A stretch of 35,814 bases of DNA from an uncultured Christensenellaceae bacterium (GCA_910586675.1 CAJUJO010000016.1:1-35814), one strand, 5' to 3'; numbered from the stretch's first letter, positions 24,111 to 32,334 are shown. Made by a program: numbers and translations. Notes: generated by a model not told the origin, from the letters alone.

Positions 24111-25169
24111 ATGGACAATGCCGTCATAGGGCTTATCGTCGCATTGCTGATTCTCATCGTGCTGTCATCTTTTTTCAGCGCGACGGAAACAGCGTTTACC
24201 AGTTTCAGCACCGTGAGAATGCGCCGCTATGCGCAGAAAAAGCGCACCGCGCGGCTGGCGCTTAAACTGAGCGAGGATTATAACAAAGTTCTTACGACTC
24301 TGCTCATTGGCAACAATATCGTGAACATCGCGGCGGCCTCTATCGCCACCGTTATTTTTACGCATTTCTGGGGGGATTGGGGGCCGACCATTTCCACGGT
24401 TGCGCTCACGGTCGTTATTCTGATTTTCAGCGAAATCACGCCCAAAACGCTCGCCAAAGAATCGCCCGAAAAATTCGCTTGCTTTTCCGCGTATCCGCTC
24501 TTCGCGTGTTCCATTCTGTTTATGCCTTTGAATATTTTGTTCGGGTGGTGGAAGAAACTCGTTTTTCTCGTTTTCGGATTGAATAAGAAGAAACCGAAAT
24601 TTACGGAAGAAGAATTCCGAATGCTCGTTTCAGACGTCCGCGAAGAGGGCGTGCTCAACGAAACGGAGCACGACCTGATTACAAAAACGCTCCGCTACGA
24701 CGAATTGCACGTCGGCTCCTGCATGATCCCGCTCGACAGGGTAGTTTGCGTGGAAGTGCGGGACAACGCGCACCTCGTGTACAAACTGTTCCGTGAAACC
24801 AACTTTTCGCGTATTCCCGTATACAAGGGCACGAAAGGGAATATTATCGGCATATTATACCGTGCGGACTTTTACGAGAACATGCTCGCGGGAAGGCAGA
24901 ATTTCGAAAATATCATCCGTCCCGTTTCCTGGACGACGCCCGACGCAAAGCTGTCCGCGCAGATGAAGCGCATGCAGAACATGCGCGAACAGATGACGAT
25001 GGTCGGTTCGAGTGGTAACGCGTTGGGGCTTATCACCCGCGAAGATATGATAGAGGAGCTTATCGGCGATCTGGACGACAAATACGATTTAACGCCCGTA
25101 ACCTCGCCGATCAAACCCTTTATTCCCGAACCGGAAACGCCCGAATCTGTGGACGATACGGAAGAATGA
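24111..25169 (+). CDS. CNNM/CorC-type (DUF21-CBS) membrane protein
   Basis: A 352-aa protein with an N-terminal DUF21/CNNM transmembrane domain (about residues 1-150; SSFFSATETAFTSFS, LIGNNIVNIAAAS and FSEITPKTLAKE are the family hallmarks). A Bateman pair of CBS motifs follows (about 195-320). Members are implicated in Mg2+ or Co2+ efflux or sensing. The usual C-terminal CorC/HlyC transporter-associated domain (about 80 aa) is missing; the chain ends in an acidic tail. An AAGGAG ribosome binding site lies about 20 bp upstream of the ATG. A short hairpin terminator follows. Confidence 0.85.
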   Translation: MDNAVIGLIVALLILIVLSSFFSATETAFTSFSTVRMRRYAQKKRTARLALKLSEDYNKVLTTLLIGNNIVNIAAASIATVIFTHFWGDWGPTISTVALTVVILIFSEITPKTLAKESPEKFACFSAYPLFACSILFMPLNILFGWWKKLVFLVFGLNKKKPKFTEEEFRMLVSDVREEGVLNETEHDLITKTLRYDELHVGSCMIPLDRVVCVEVRDNAHLVYKLFRETNFSRIPVYKGTKGNIIGILYRADFYENMLAGRQNFENIIRPVSWTTPDAKLSAQMKRMQNMREQMTMVGSSGNALGLITREDMIEELIGDLDDKYDLTPVTSPIKPFIPEPETPESVDDTEE

Positions 25170-25180
25170 AATCAGTTCAG

Positions 25181-25204
25181 CGGCGGCGGGAAGCCGCCGT
25201 TTTT
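25181..25204 (+). terminator. intrinsic terminator after CNNM-type gene
   Basis: A 7-bp all-GC stem (25181-25187 with 25193-25199), a 5-nt loop and five T residues. The next start codon lies only 17 bp downstream, so the methyltransferase gene depends on read-through or an unrecognised promoter. Confidence 0.75.
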
Positions 25205-25221
25205 GTGCGAAAGAGGAGCCA

Positions 25222-26346
25222 ATGAAACTGCTGATTCCCTGCGCCGCCGGCGTGGAAGGCACTGTCAAGCGGCAGCTTATAAAACTCGGTTACGGGGATC
25301 GTCCCGCCGTAAACGGCAGAATATCCCTCGAAGGCGGCTGGGAGGACGTCGCCCGCCTCAACGTCATGCTCCGCGCGGGCGAGCGCGTGTTGATTTGCCT
25401 TGCGGAATTTCCCGCGCGCACCTTCGACGAGCTGTACGAGGGCGTATTCCGCATTCCGTGGGAGGATTATTTCACGCCGCACGCCCGCATTCTTATGGAC
25501 GGAAAATGCGTAAAGAGCGCGCTGATGGCGGTGAAAGCTGCGGGCGGCGTGGCAAAAAAGGCGGTCGTCAACCGTTTGAAACGGAAGCTCGGCGCAATCG
25601 CGCTGGACGAAAAAGGGGAGCGCGCCGTCGTCGGCGTTTCAATATTTAACGATACCGCGCAGATCACGCTGGATACTTCGGGAGAAGGTCTGCACAAGCG
25701 CGGTTACCGCGTGCTTTCCTACGATGCGCCCCTGCGTGAAACGACCGCCGCCGCGCTCGTTGAAAATACTTATTACCGCGGGGAGCGGCCGTTTGCCGAT
25801 TTATTTTGCGGGAGCGGCACGATTCCCGTAGAAGCGGCGCTCTCCGCGCTCGGGATAGCGCCCGGCGCAAAACGGGATTTTGATTTTACGTCCTGGAAGT
25901 GTGCGCCGCAAAATGCGCTCGGGCGGGCGCGGGAGGAAGCGGAGGATTCGCGCAGGAAGGGCGTAAAACCGCAGATATACGCATCCGATATTTCGGAAAA
26001 GGCGATTTCCGTCGCAAAATACCACGCCGAACGCGCGGGCGTTTCGGAATATATCCGTTTTCGCCGCGCCGACATGCGGAACTTTTCCTGCGGGGAGCCG
26101 AACGGGATTCTCCTTTCCAATCCGCCTTACGGGGAAAGGCTTGGCAAGGGGGAAGACTTGTTCCCGCTTTACCGCGATTTTTCGCGCGTGTTCCGTTCGC
26201 TTCCCGCCTGGAGCTGCTATTTCTTAAGCGCGTATAACCGCGCGGAGCAGGCGTTCGGGCGGAAAGCCGCGCATAAAAAGCGTTTGTACAGCGCCGATTT
26301 GGAATGTTGGTTTTATTCGTTTCCGACAAAACCCTTCAAAAAATAA
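25222..26346 (+). CDS. THUMP-domain rRNA guanine-N2 methyltransferase (RlmL/YpsC-like)
   Basis: A 374-aa class I SAM-dependent methyltransferase. The N-terminal THUMP RNA-binding domain (about 45-155) is followed by YRVLSYDAPLRETTAAALV (about 166-184), the SAM loop FADLFCGSGTIPVEAA (about 193-208) and the catalytic NPPY at 300-303. This is the UPF0020 layout of RlmL and B. subtilis YpsC, which methylate guanine N2 in 23S rRNA. The size is the single-domain type, without the second RlmK half of E. coli RlmL. GAGGAG precedes the ATG. Confidence 0.85.
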   Translation: MKLLIPCAAGVEGTVKRQLIKLGYGDRPAVNGRISLEGGWEDVARLNVMLRAGERVLICLAEFPARTFDELYEGVFRIPWEDYFTPHARILMDGKCVKSALMAVKAAGGVAKKAVVNRLKRKLGAIALDEKGERAVVGVSIFNDTAQITLDTSGEGLHKRGYRVLSYDAPLRETTAAALVENTYYRGERPFADLFCGSGTIPVEAALSALGIAPGAKRDFDFTSWKCAPQNALGRAREEAEDSRRKGVKPQIYASDISEKAISVAKYHAERAGVSEYIRFRRADMRNFSCGEPNGILLSNPPYGERLGKGEDLFPLYRDFSRVFRSLPAWSCYFLSAYNRAEQAFGRKAAHKKRLYSADLECWFYSFPTKPFKK

Positions 26347-26394
26347 CAAGATGAAACAAAGGATGATATTGTTGTGAAATTATGTAAAAAACCG

Positions 26395-26459
26395 TTTAAC
26401 GCAGTTGACAATTTCGCTTTGCGGTGTATATAATTGATATAAAATTGTTCAGCGTTAAA
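26395..26459. promoter_or_regulatory. MarR promoter flanked by inverted half-sites
   Basis: TTGACA (26405-26410) and TATAAT (26429-26434) with an 18-bp spacer. The promoter is bracketed by TTTAACGC (26395-26402) and its inverted copy GCGTTAAA (26452-26459), candidate operators for the MarR protein encoded directly downstream (inference). Confidence 0.65.
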
Positions 26460-26482
26460 TCAATCGCAAAACGGGAGTGTCA

Positions 26483-26935
26483 ATGGAAATCAACGAATAT
26501 CTCATTAAACTCATTCAGACGACGAAAGACCTCGAATGTCTGGATTTTTTTACGGGCGACGCGCAGCTCGGGAAAACGGAATTCCGCTTGCTCCGCGAAA
26601 TCGTCATGGAAGGTGAAAATGGCGGTAAAATAATATCGTCTCAGCTGGCGCGCCGATTGGGTATCACGCGTTCCGCCGTGTCGCAAATCGTTACCAAACT
26701 GGAAAAAAAGAATATCGTGAAGCGCGTCGATTCGCCGACCGATAAAAAAATCGCCTACGTTCAGCTATCTGATCGGGCACTCGCTCTGTTTGAAGCGCAG
26801 TGCGAGCAGGCGAACGCGCTTATGGAGCGCGTTGTGAAAGAGTTCGGCGAGGACAGAATTCGAGAATTGATTTTGATGTACGACGAGTTTTCCGCCGTGC
26901 TCAATCGCGTAAGAGAGGAGTTTTCCCGTAGTTAA
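26483..26935 (+). CDS. MarR-family transcriptional regulator
   Basis: A 150-aa winged-helix protein. The recognition region reads ISSQLARRLGITRSAVSQIV (about 52-71), followed by the wing KRVDSPTDKKIAYVQLS, the canonical MarR arrangement. Such proteins usually repress their own gene and an adjacent transporter until a ligand binds. It lies 30 bp before a fused ABC transporter gene, which is its likely target. I chose the ATG at 26483, preceded by GGGAG; a GTG at 26477 in frame overlaps that site. Confidence 0.9.
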   Translation: MEINEYLIKLIQTTKDLECLDFFTGDAQLGKTEFRLLREIVMEGENGGKIISSQLARRLGITRSAVSQIVTKLEKKNIVKRVDSPTDKKIAYVQLSDRALALFEAQCEQANALMERVVKEFGEDRIRELILMYDEFSAVLNRVREEFSRS

Positions 26936-26965
26936 ATAATCTGCGGCGAGAGAGAAGATTGAAAA

Positions 26966-29617
26966 ATGTTAAAGCTTGAAGGCATTAAAAAATATTATAA
27001 GGTCGCGGATACCGCAGTGCCCGCGCTCAAAGGCATCGATTTAGAGTTTCGGAAGAACGAATTCGTGTGCATTCTCGGCCAGTCTGGTTGCGGGAAAACG
27101 ACTCTTTTGAATATCATCGGCGGGTTGGATCAGTACAGCTCGGGCGATCTCGTCATCGACGGAAAATCGACCAAGAATTTCAGCGACAGGGATTGGGACG
27201 TTTATCGTAATCACCGAATCGGATTCATCTTTCAGTCGTATAATCTTATTCCGCACCAAACAGTGCTCGGAAACGTGGAAATTGCGCTCACCATTGCGGG
27301 AATCGGCAGGGAAGAGCGCAGGGAGCGCGCGAAGCAGGCGCTCGAAAGAGTCGGTTTAGGCGGCGAACTCAACAAGCGCCCCAACCAGCTTTCGGGCGGA
27401 CAGATGCAGCGCGTCGCCATTGCCCGCGCCCTCGTCAATAATCCTGCGATTCTGCTCGCCGACGAGCCGACGGGAGCGCTCGATTCGGCGACGAGCGTTC
27501 AGATCATGGATTTGATCCGCGAAATTTCGGGCGAACGCCTCGTCATTATGGTAACGCATAATCCCGAGCTTGCCGAACAGTACGCTTCGCGTATTGTGCG
27601 GCTCAAAGACGGGCTTGTGGAATCGGACTCCGATTCTTACGACGGTTCGGACGAACAGTCCGAAAATTCGGATATAGAAGAAGAGACCCCCGCCGATAAC
27701 AAGCAGGCGCGCGCTATGAAGCGGGAGAAAAAGAAAAAAGCCGCCCGCGCCCGCATGAACTTCTTGTCCGCGCTCGCGCTTTCGGCGCGCAATCTGCTCA
27801 CCAAAAAGGGGCGCACGATCGTAACATCCGTCGCGGGAAGCATCGGCATTATCAGCGTGTGTCTCGTTCTCGCGCTCTCGAGCGGATTCGGCGATTATAT
27901 CCGCCGCACGGAAGAGGATATGCTCTCTTATTATCCGTTGGAAATTACGGAAAATTCCATGGACGTAACCGCCGTCATGTCCGGGTTTGCTTCCGCGGGC
28001 ACGATGCCCGATCTTTCAGAGCTGGACGATAAAGTGTACATCAACTCCTTTCTTTCGGGAATCGCCAAGGGAATGGCGGTCAAGAATAATATTACCGAAG
28101 AATATCTCGATTATATCGAGGCGATGGATCCGGCTCTCTATTTTGCCGTACAATATGCGTACGGTGCGTCGCTTACAGACAACATATTTACCGAAGTCGG
28201 CACGGGAGACGTGGGGACGATACCCGTTCCCAGTTATCGTTCTCTTTCTAATCTCAAACAATTCTATATCGACGAACTTACGCAGAAGGCGGAGGAATAT
28301 AACGGACTTGTATACATGGCGGATATGTTCGGCAATATCGTCAATAAAATGCCCGGCACGGCGGATTTTTCCGAAAACGCGCATTGCGGCGAATATATTC
28401 TTTCGCAATACGACGTCATCGCGGGGGAATTTCCTACGGCTTCCAACGAAGTTGTGCTTGTCATCGGTGAAAACAACGACGTGATCGATTTGACGCTCGC
28501 GCAGCTCGGCTTTCTCGACGAGCCTACCTTCCTTTCTCTGTTCGATTTGGGCAAGGAGAATTCGGACGGGGGAAATAAGTATCTCACCATTGGGTTCGAC
28601 GAGATATTAGCGAAGCAGTTTACGCTCTATTACAACGATGCTATCTATTCGGAAAATGCGGCATACAGTCCGATGAATCCCAATGCGTATAAGTTTACGT
28701 ATAACGGCGAACGGAACGGCTTGGACGCGACCGAAAAAGAGGGGATAAAGTTGAAAATCAGCGGCATTCTCCGCCTGAAAGAAGGGCTTACATACGGGTG
28801 CCTTTCCGACGGGCTGAACTTGACGGAAAAGCTCGTGGAAGAGTATATCGCCGTCAATATGAATTCGGCGCTCGTCAAATGGATGCGGGAAGAAGCGCAA
28901 ATCAAAAATCCCTTGCTCGGCGATACTGTGCTCTACCGATCGCCCGCCGCGCATCTCAACGAAGGTAATTACACGTCTGCCGAGCAGCTCGGCGGAATGT
29001 TCGTCAATTACAGTCAGGAATCGGCGCTGCGCTTCGTGGGCGGCGACGATACCGTCAACGCGGTTTTTATCTATCCTAAGGATTTCGACAGCAAGGACGA
29101 CGTCCTCAAATACCTCGACGATTGGAACGCTTCCGTAACGGACGAAGAGGATAAGATCACGTATACCGACAGGGTAGGGCTGCTCATGGGTATGGTTCAA
29201 ACGATGTTAGGAGCAGTAACATACGTGCTGGTCGCGTTTACGGCGATTTCTCTCATCGTTTCATCGGTCATGATCGGAATTATTACGTACGTTTCCGTCG
29301 TGGAGCGCGTCAAAGAAATCGGCGTGCTGCGCTCTCTCGGCGCGCGAAAGCGGGACATCAAGAACCTGTTTAACGCGGAAACGTTCATCATCGGACTTGC
29401 CGCGGGGCTCATCGGCGTTATTGTAACCTATCTTCTCTCGTTTGCCGTTAACGCCATTCTGTACGCGCTCACGGGGATAGCCAATCTTGCGGCGCTGCCC
29501 GTAACTGCGGCGCTCGTCATGGTCGTCATCAGCGTACTGCTTACGCTCATATCCGGATTGATTCCCGCGAGCGCCGCAGCGAAGAAAGACCCTGTTATCG
29601 CGCTCCGCACGGAATAA
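26966..29617 (+). CDS. MacB-like ABC transporter, ATPase-permease fusion
   Basis: An 883-aa fusion of an ATPase and an FtsX/MacB-type permease. Walker A GQSGCGKTT is at about 38-46, the signature LSGGQ at 142-146 and Walker B LLADEPTGALD at about 163-173. A charged linker (about 225-270), a first membrane helix (about 285-310) and a large extracellular domain (about 310-735) follow. Three C-terminal helices carry the FtsX motif ERVKEIGVLRSLGARKRDIK. MacB-class transporters move no substrate through the membrane but transmit force to lipoproteins, peptides or envelope enzymes. Placement after marR suggests induction by a toxic compound such as an antimicrobial peptide or drug. Confidence 0.9.
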   Translation: MLKLEGIKKYYKVADTAVPALKGIDLEFRKNEFVCILGQSGCGKTTLLNIIGGLDQYSSGDLVIDGKSTKNFSDRDWDVYRNHRIGFIFQSYNLIPHQTVLGNVEIALTIAGIGREERRERAKQALERVGLGGELNKRPNQLSGGQMQRVAIARALVNNPAILLADEPTGALDSATSVQIMDLIREISGERLVIMVTHNPELAEQYASRIVRLKDGLVESDSDSYDGSDEQSENSDIEEETPADNKQARAMKREKKKKAARARMNFLSALALSARNLLTKKGRTIVTSVAGSIGIISVCLVLALSSGFGDYIRRTEEDMLSYYPLEITENSMDVTAVMSGFASAGTMPDLSELDDKVYINSFLSGIAKGMAVKNNITEEYLDYIEAMDPALYFAVQYAYGASLTDNIFTEVGTGDVGTIPVPSYRSLSNLKQFYIDELTQKAEEYNGLVYMADMFGNIVNKMPGTADFSENAHCGEYILSQYDVIAGEFPTASNEVVLVIGENNDVIDLTLAQLGFLDEPTFLSLFDLGKENSDGGNKYLTIGFDEILAKQFTLYYNDAIYSENAAYSPMNPNAYKFTYNGERNGLDATEKEGIKLKISGILRLKEGLTYGCLSDGLNLTEKLVEEYIAVNMNSALVKWMREEAQIKNPLLGDTVLYRSPAAHLNEGNYTSAEQLGGMFVNYSQESALRFVGGDDTVNAVFIYPKDFDSKDDVLKYLDDWNASVTDEEDKITYTDRVGLLMGMVQTMLGAVTYVLVAFTAISLIVSSVMIGIITYVSVVERVKEIGVLRSLGARKRDIKNLFNAETFIIGLAAGLIGVIVTYLLSFAVNAILYALTGIANLAALPVTAALVMVVISVLLTLISGLIPASAAAKKDPVIALRTE

Positions 29618-29672
29618 ATTATTGGATCTCCGTCCATACTGTTATCGACTATATTGCGAGGAGAGGCTCAGT

Positions 29673-29750
29673 ATGGCGAAAAAACAAAAAGTTCACCGTC
29701 TTACCGACGAGGAATACGAAGCGTATTTGAAATCGCTGGAAAACAAATAA
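29673..29750 (+). CDS. 25-residue mini-protein
   Basis: A complete ORF of 25 codons plus stop: MAKKQKVHRLTDEEY then EAYLKSLENK. A GCGAGGAGAGG ribosome binding site lies 8-10 bp before the ATG. An intrinsic terminator begins one base after the stop. The basic N-terminus and amphipathic acidic C-terminal helix are coherent rather than random. It follows the ABC transporter by 55 bp and could belong to that transcript. I do not know the family. Size and context make a small regulatory or partner peptide possible. Confidence 0.65.
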   Translation: MAKKQKVHRLTDEEYEAYLKSLENK

Positions 29751-29778
29751 AAAACGGAGCGTTTGCTCCGTTTTTTAT
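29751..29778 (+). terminator. intrinsic terminator after the 25-aa ORF
   Basis: A 10-bp stem AAAACGGAGC (29751-29760) with GCTCCGTTTT (29765-29774), loop GTTT, extended by further T residues. It ends the marR-ABC-mini-ORF transcript. Confidence 0.9.
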
Positions 29779-29893
29779 TTGGGTAAAATATCCGTTATTT
29801 GTTTTTCTTTCGACAGAAAATGCCGTTATCGGCGCGGAAGTTTGTAGTATCATATGCAAAAACGGCGTGCGGACGCGCGGGGAGAAGCGCTTT

Positions 29894-30655
29894 ATGGCAA
29901 GGAGAATCGTCATTACGTCGGGGAAAGGCGGCGTCGGCAAAACGACGGTCTGCGCCAACCTCGGCATACAGCTCGCAAAAAGCGGTAACAGGGTAATCGT
30001 GTGCGACCTCGATTTCGGACTCAATAATATCGACGTCGTGCTCGGCGTGGAAAATCTTGCCGTCTATGACGTCGTGGATGCAATCGAAGGGCGCTGCCGT
30101 CCGCGTCAGGCGCTTGTAAAGCATCCGCGCTATCCTACACTGTTTACGCTCGCGAGTAACCGCGTTTCCGACCGCTACGTTTCGCCGCAGTCGGTTCGTC
30201 TTGTGCTGGAAAACCTCGCGCCGCAGTACGATTTTATCCTGATCGATTCTCCCGCGGGAATCGACGAAGGGTTTCACCGCGCCGTCGCCTGTGCGGAAGA
30301 GGCGCTGCTCGTAACAACGCCGCATATTTCCGCAATGCGCGACGCCGACCGCGTCGCGGGAATGCTGAAAAGTTACCGCCTCACCCGCGTGGGGCTTGTC
30401 GTCAATATGGTTCGGAACGACTTCGTCCGAAGGGGGGAAACGCTTACGCCCGAAGAAATTTCCCGCATGCTGCATCTATCGCTTACCGCCGTCGTGCCCG
30501 AAGAGGACAAGCTCTTTCTCGATAACGTCGCCGAACGCTCGCGCGCGTTCCGTCTGCTGGCGGGGTTTTATACGGAAGGAAGGGCGTCGGTCGCATCTCC
30601 CGCGCGAAAGGGCGGCGGACTGTTCGGGATGTTCCGCGCAAAGAAAAATCATTGA
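29894..30655 (+). CDS. minD: septum-site protein MinD (ParA/MinD ATPase)
   Basis: A 253-aa deviant Walker A ATPase that positions the division septum with MinC and MinE. The motif SGKGGVGKTT is at about 8-17, followed by VCDLDFGLNNIDVVLG (about 37-52) and IDSPAGIDEGF (about 118-128), all MinD-like. The C-terminal end, GGGLFGMFRAKKNH, is a short amphipathic basic helix suitable as the membrane-targeting sequence. I chose the ATG at 29894 (GGGGAGAAG upstream); a longer frame starting at 29654 contains the previous terminator and is rejected. The next gene looks like minE, which favours MinD over a flagellar FlhG or ParA homologue. Confidence 0.85.
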   Translation: MARRIVITSGKGGVGKTTVCANLGIQLAKSGNRVIVCDLDFGLNNIDVVLGVENLAVYDVVDAIEGRCRPRQALVKHPRYPTLFTLASNRVSDRYVSPQSVRLVLENLAPQYDFILIDSPAGIDEGFHRAVACAEEALLVTTPHISAMRDADRVAGMLKSYRLTRVGLVVNMVRNDFVRRGETLTPEEISRMLHLSLTAVVPEEDKLFLDNVAERSRAFRLLAGFYTEGRASVASPARKGGGLFGMFRAKKNH

Positions 30656-30665
30656 GGAGGGGCTT

Positions 30666-30896
30666 ATGAAGCGTTCTGCGGAGCTGACCCGCTTAGATAG
30701 GTTGCTGGAAGCGGATAAAGAAGAAATGAACGAGGCGAGCCGCCGCGCCGCGCTTGCCGATATTTCCCGCGTCGTGCGGGAATATTTCGAGGCGGATGGG
30801 GAGGTTTCCATGCGTTTCGGAAAGGCGAAAAACGGCACGGACGTAACAATTTCATTTCATGCCGTCCGCGTAAAAAATTTTACCGCGCTCAAATAA
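30666..30896 (+). CDS. minE: divergent MinE, cell division topological specificity factor
   Basis: A 76-aa protein ten bases after minD. By eye the layout matches MinE: an N-terminal anti-MinCD helix (LTRLDRLLEADKEEM, about 7-21), then the topological-specificity domain with ALADISRVVREYFEADGE (about 30-47) and beta strands VSMRFGKAKNG and TDVTISFHAV. The sequence is far from the E. coli and Clostridium consensus. The family call rests mainly on gene order and pattern. An AGGAGGGG ribosome binding site lies before the ATG. A weak 8-bp hairpin overlapping the stop (30891-30909) may terminate the pair. Confidence 0.6.
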   Translation: MKRSAELTRLDRLLEADKEEMNEASRRAALADISRVVREYFEADGEVSMRFGKAKNGTDVTISFHAVRVKNFTALK

Positions 30897-30912
30897 GCGC
30901 GGCTTATTTTAT
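30891..30912 (+). terminator. hairpin overlapping the minE stop codon
   Basis: AAATAAGC (30891-30898) pairs with GCTTATTT (30902-30909) around loop GCG, followed by TAT. Short but plausible. Confidence 0.5.
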
Positions 30913-30940
30913 TGACAAAGAGCACCCTCTTGTGTATACT
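30912..30940 (+). promoter_or_regulatory. promoter of degV
   Basis: TTGACA (30912-30917) and TATACT (30935-30940), spacer 17 bp. The transcript would have a 5' leader of roughly 70 nt before the ATG at 31016, without an obvious structured element. Confidence 0.8.
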
Positions 30941-31015
30941 GAAAGGTGTTACGGCTGCAATAAGGAGAGCGCGTCTGTAACGCTTCTGGGAAATTCACTT
31001 GGGCGGTGTTTTACC

Positions 31016-31888
31016 ATGTCGAGAAAGTTTGTAATTGTAACCGATTCCGCTTCCGATCTTCCGGAAGAATATTTTGCAATGAACGGGTTGGATTGCGTTC
31101 GGCTAGGTTTTACCGTAGACGGCAAAACCTACGGCGGCGAAGACGGCGAGGAGATGGATATTAAAGAATTTTACGCGTCTCTCCGCGGCGGCTCCATGCC
31201 GACGACCTTTCAGGTCCCTCCGGAACAAGCGGAAAAACATATTGAACGGCATCTGAAAGAGGGGCAGGACGTCCTTGCCGTCGCTTTTTCCTCGGGGCTT
31301 TCGGGCACGGCGAACAGTTTTGCGATCGCCGCGCGGGAGCTTTCGGAACGCTATCCCGAAAGAAAGATTTTCGTCGTGGACTCGCTCTGCGCGTCCATGG
31401 GCGAAGGGTTGTTCGTCGACTATATCGTGAAAAAGGCGGATACGGGCGCTTCCATCGAGGAAACGCGCGATTATGCCGAAGATCTGAAACAACATATCTG
31501 TCATTATTTTACGGTGGATAATCTCTTTCACTTAAAACGCGGGGGAAGGGTTTCCGCCGCAACCGCCGTCGTCGGTTCCCTCTTGAAAATAAAACCCGTT
31601 CTGCATGTGGACGAGGAAGGGCATCTGATCGCGATCGGTAAGGCGATGGGGCGGAAAAAATCTATTTCGGCGCTCGTCGAGCACATGAAGGAGCTGGAAA
31701 CGCTGGAAGAGGACGATCCGATTTTTATCAGTCACGGCGACTGCGCAGAGGACGTGGAGTATCTGAAAAAGCTTATTACGGAAGCGTTCGGCGAGCGTGT
31801 ATTTTATACGAACTACGTTGGGAGCGTGATCGGAACGCATTCCGGCGCAGGAACGCTTGCATTGTTTTTTCGCGGAAAACACAGATAA
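31016..31888 (+). CDS. DegV family fatty-acid-binding protein
   Basis: A 290-aa protein of the DegV/FakB fold. FakB proteins present fatty acids to the kinase FakA for phosphorylation. The N-terminal VTDSASDLPEEY (about 8-19), the MPTTFQVPPEQ loop (about 62-72), FSSGLSGTANSFAIAA (about 92-107) and the C-terminal GSVIGTHSGAGTLALFFRGK are diagnostic. The start is the ATG at 31016. An in-frame TTG at 30932 is inside the promoter and rejected. The ribosome binding site is poor (GGGCGG). A terminator follows before tRNA-Ser(UGA). Confidence 0.88.
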   Translation: MSRKFVIVTDSASDLPEEYFAMNGLDCVRLGFTVDGKTYGGEDGEEMDIKEFYASLRGGSMPTTFQVPPEQAEKHIERHLKEGQDVLAVAFSSGLSGTANSFAIAARELSERYPERKIFVVDSLCASMGEGLFVDYIVKKADTGASIEETRDYAEDLKQHICHYFTVDNLFHLKRGGRVSAATAVVGSLLKIKPVLHVDEEGHLIAIGKAMGRKKSISALVEHMKELETLEEDDPIFISHGDCAEDVEYLKKLITEAFGERVFYTNYVGSVIGTHSGAGTLALFFRGKHR

Positions 31889-31904
31889 AAATATATGTTT
31901 TTGC

Positions 31905-31927
31905 GAGCCGTATTTTACGGCTCTTTT
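31905..31927 (+). terminator. terminator of degV
   Basis: An 8-bp stem (31905-31912 with 31916-31923), 3-nt loop, then TTTT, ending just two bases before the tRNA. Confidence 0.75.
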
Positions 31928-31929
31928 AG

Positions 31930-32018
31930 GGAAGGTTGGCCGAGCGGTCGAAGGCGCGCGTCTTGAAAACGTGAAACGTCAAAAGCGTTCAGGGGTTCGA
32001 ATCCCTTACCTTCCGCCA
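31930..32018 (+). tRNA. tRNA-Ser (anticodon UGA)
   Basis: An 89-nt class II tRNA with acceptor stem GGAAGGT (31930-31936) pairing with ACCTTCC (32008-32014), discriminator G and encoded CCA (32016-32018). The anticodon loop is CTTGAAA, so the anticodon is TGA (31964-31966), reading UCA and, by wobble, other UCN codons. A long variable arm and T-loop GGTTCGAATCC are present. Confidence 0.95.
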
Positions 32019-32019
32019 G

Positions 32020-32067
32020 AAGGGAACTGTACGAACACACGCCATAGTGAGTTCGTACAGTTCCTTT
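32020..32067 (+). terminator. long hairpin after tRNA-Ser(UGA)
   Basis: A 17-bp stem with one G-U pair (32020-32036 with 32051-32067), a 14-nt loop, then a T-run. GAACACAC lies at the apex, as in the hairpin after the other tRNA-Ser. Confidence 0.75.
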
Positions 32068-32068
32068 T

Positions 32069-32334
32069 ATATGAGTGCTTTGGCGTGCGAATAACTATTA
32101 CGGACATATTGCCAAAACCGCCAAAAGGCGCGTGGGGGGAACGGTATTTGTCTGCTTCGGCGTTCGCTTCGCTTACCGTGCGGATTTTCTTTGACGTGTT
32201 TGCCGAGCGCTATTCGTTAAAGATGTTCATTAAGGGCATCATTTCATTCCCGCGCTGTTCACGGTCGATTAAGAAAGCACCGTGCCGAATACACCAAAGA
32301 CGGTAAAACACGTTTGTGTTCGGTCTGTCTTAAT
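32069..32334. other. coding debris, no recognisable gene
   Basis: About 270 bp in which every frame is short or interrupted. One plus-strand frame ends with a coding-like stretch, KHRAEYTKDGKTRLCSVCL (about 32264-32330), that I cannot assign. The minus strand shows NEMMPLMNIFNE before a stop. It looks like degraded gene ends between the tRNA and the scar region. Confidence 0.45.

Noticed and set aside
29654..29893. N-terminal extension of minD
   Set aside because: It would run through the 25-aa ORF and its terminator, and conserved MinD sequence begins at the ATG at 29894.
32020..32060. Possible attachment site or integrated element at tRNA-Ser(UGA)
   Set aside because: The inverted repeat is a terminator-like hairpin; no copy of the tRNA 3' end and no integrase gene were found nearby.
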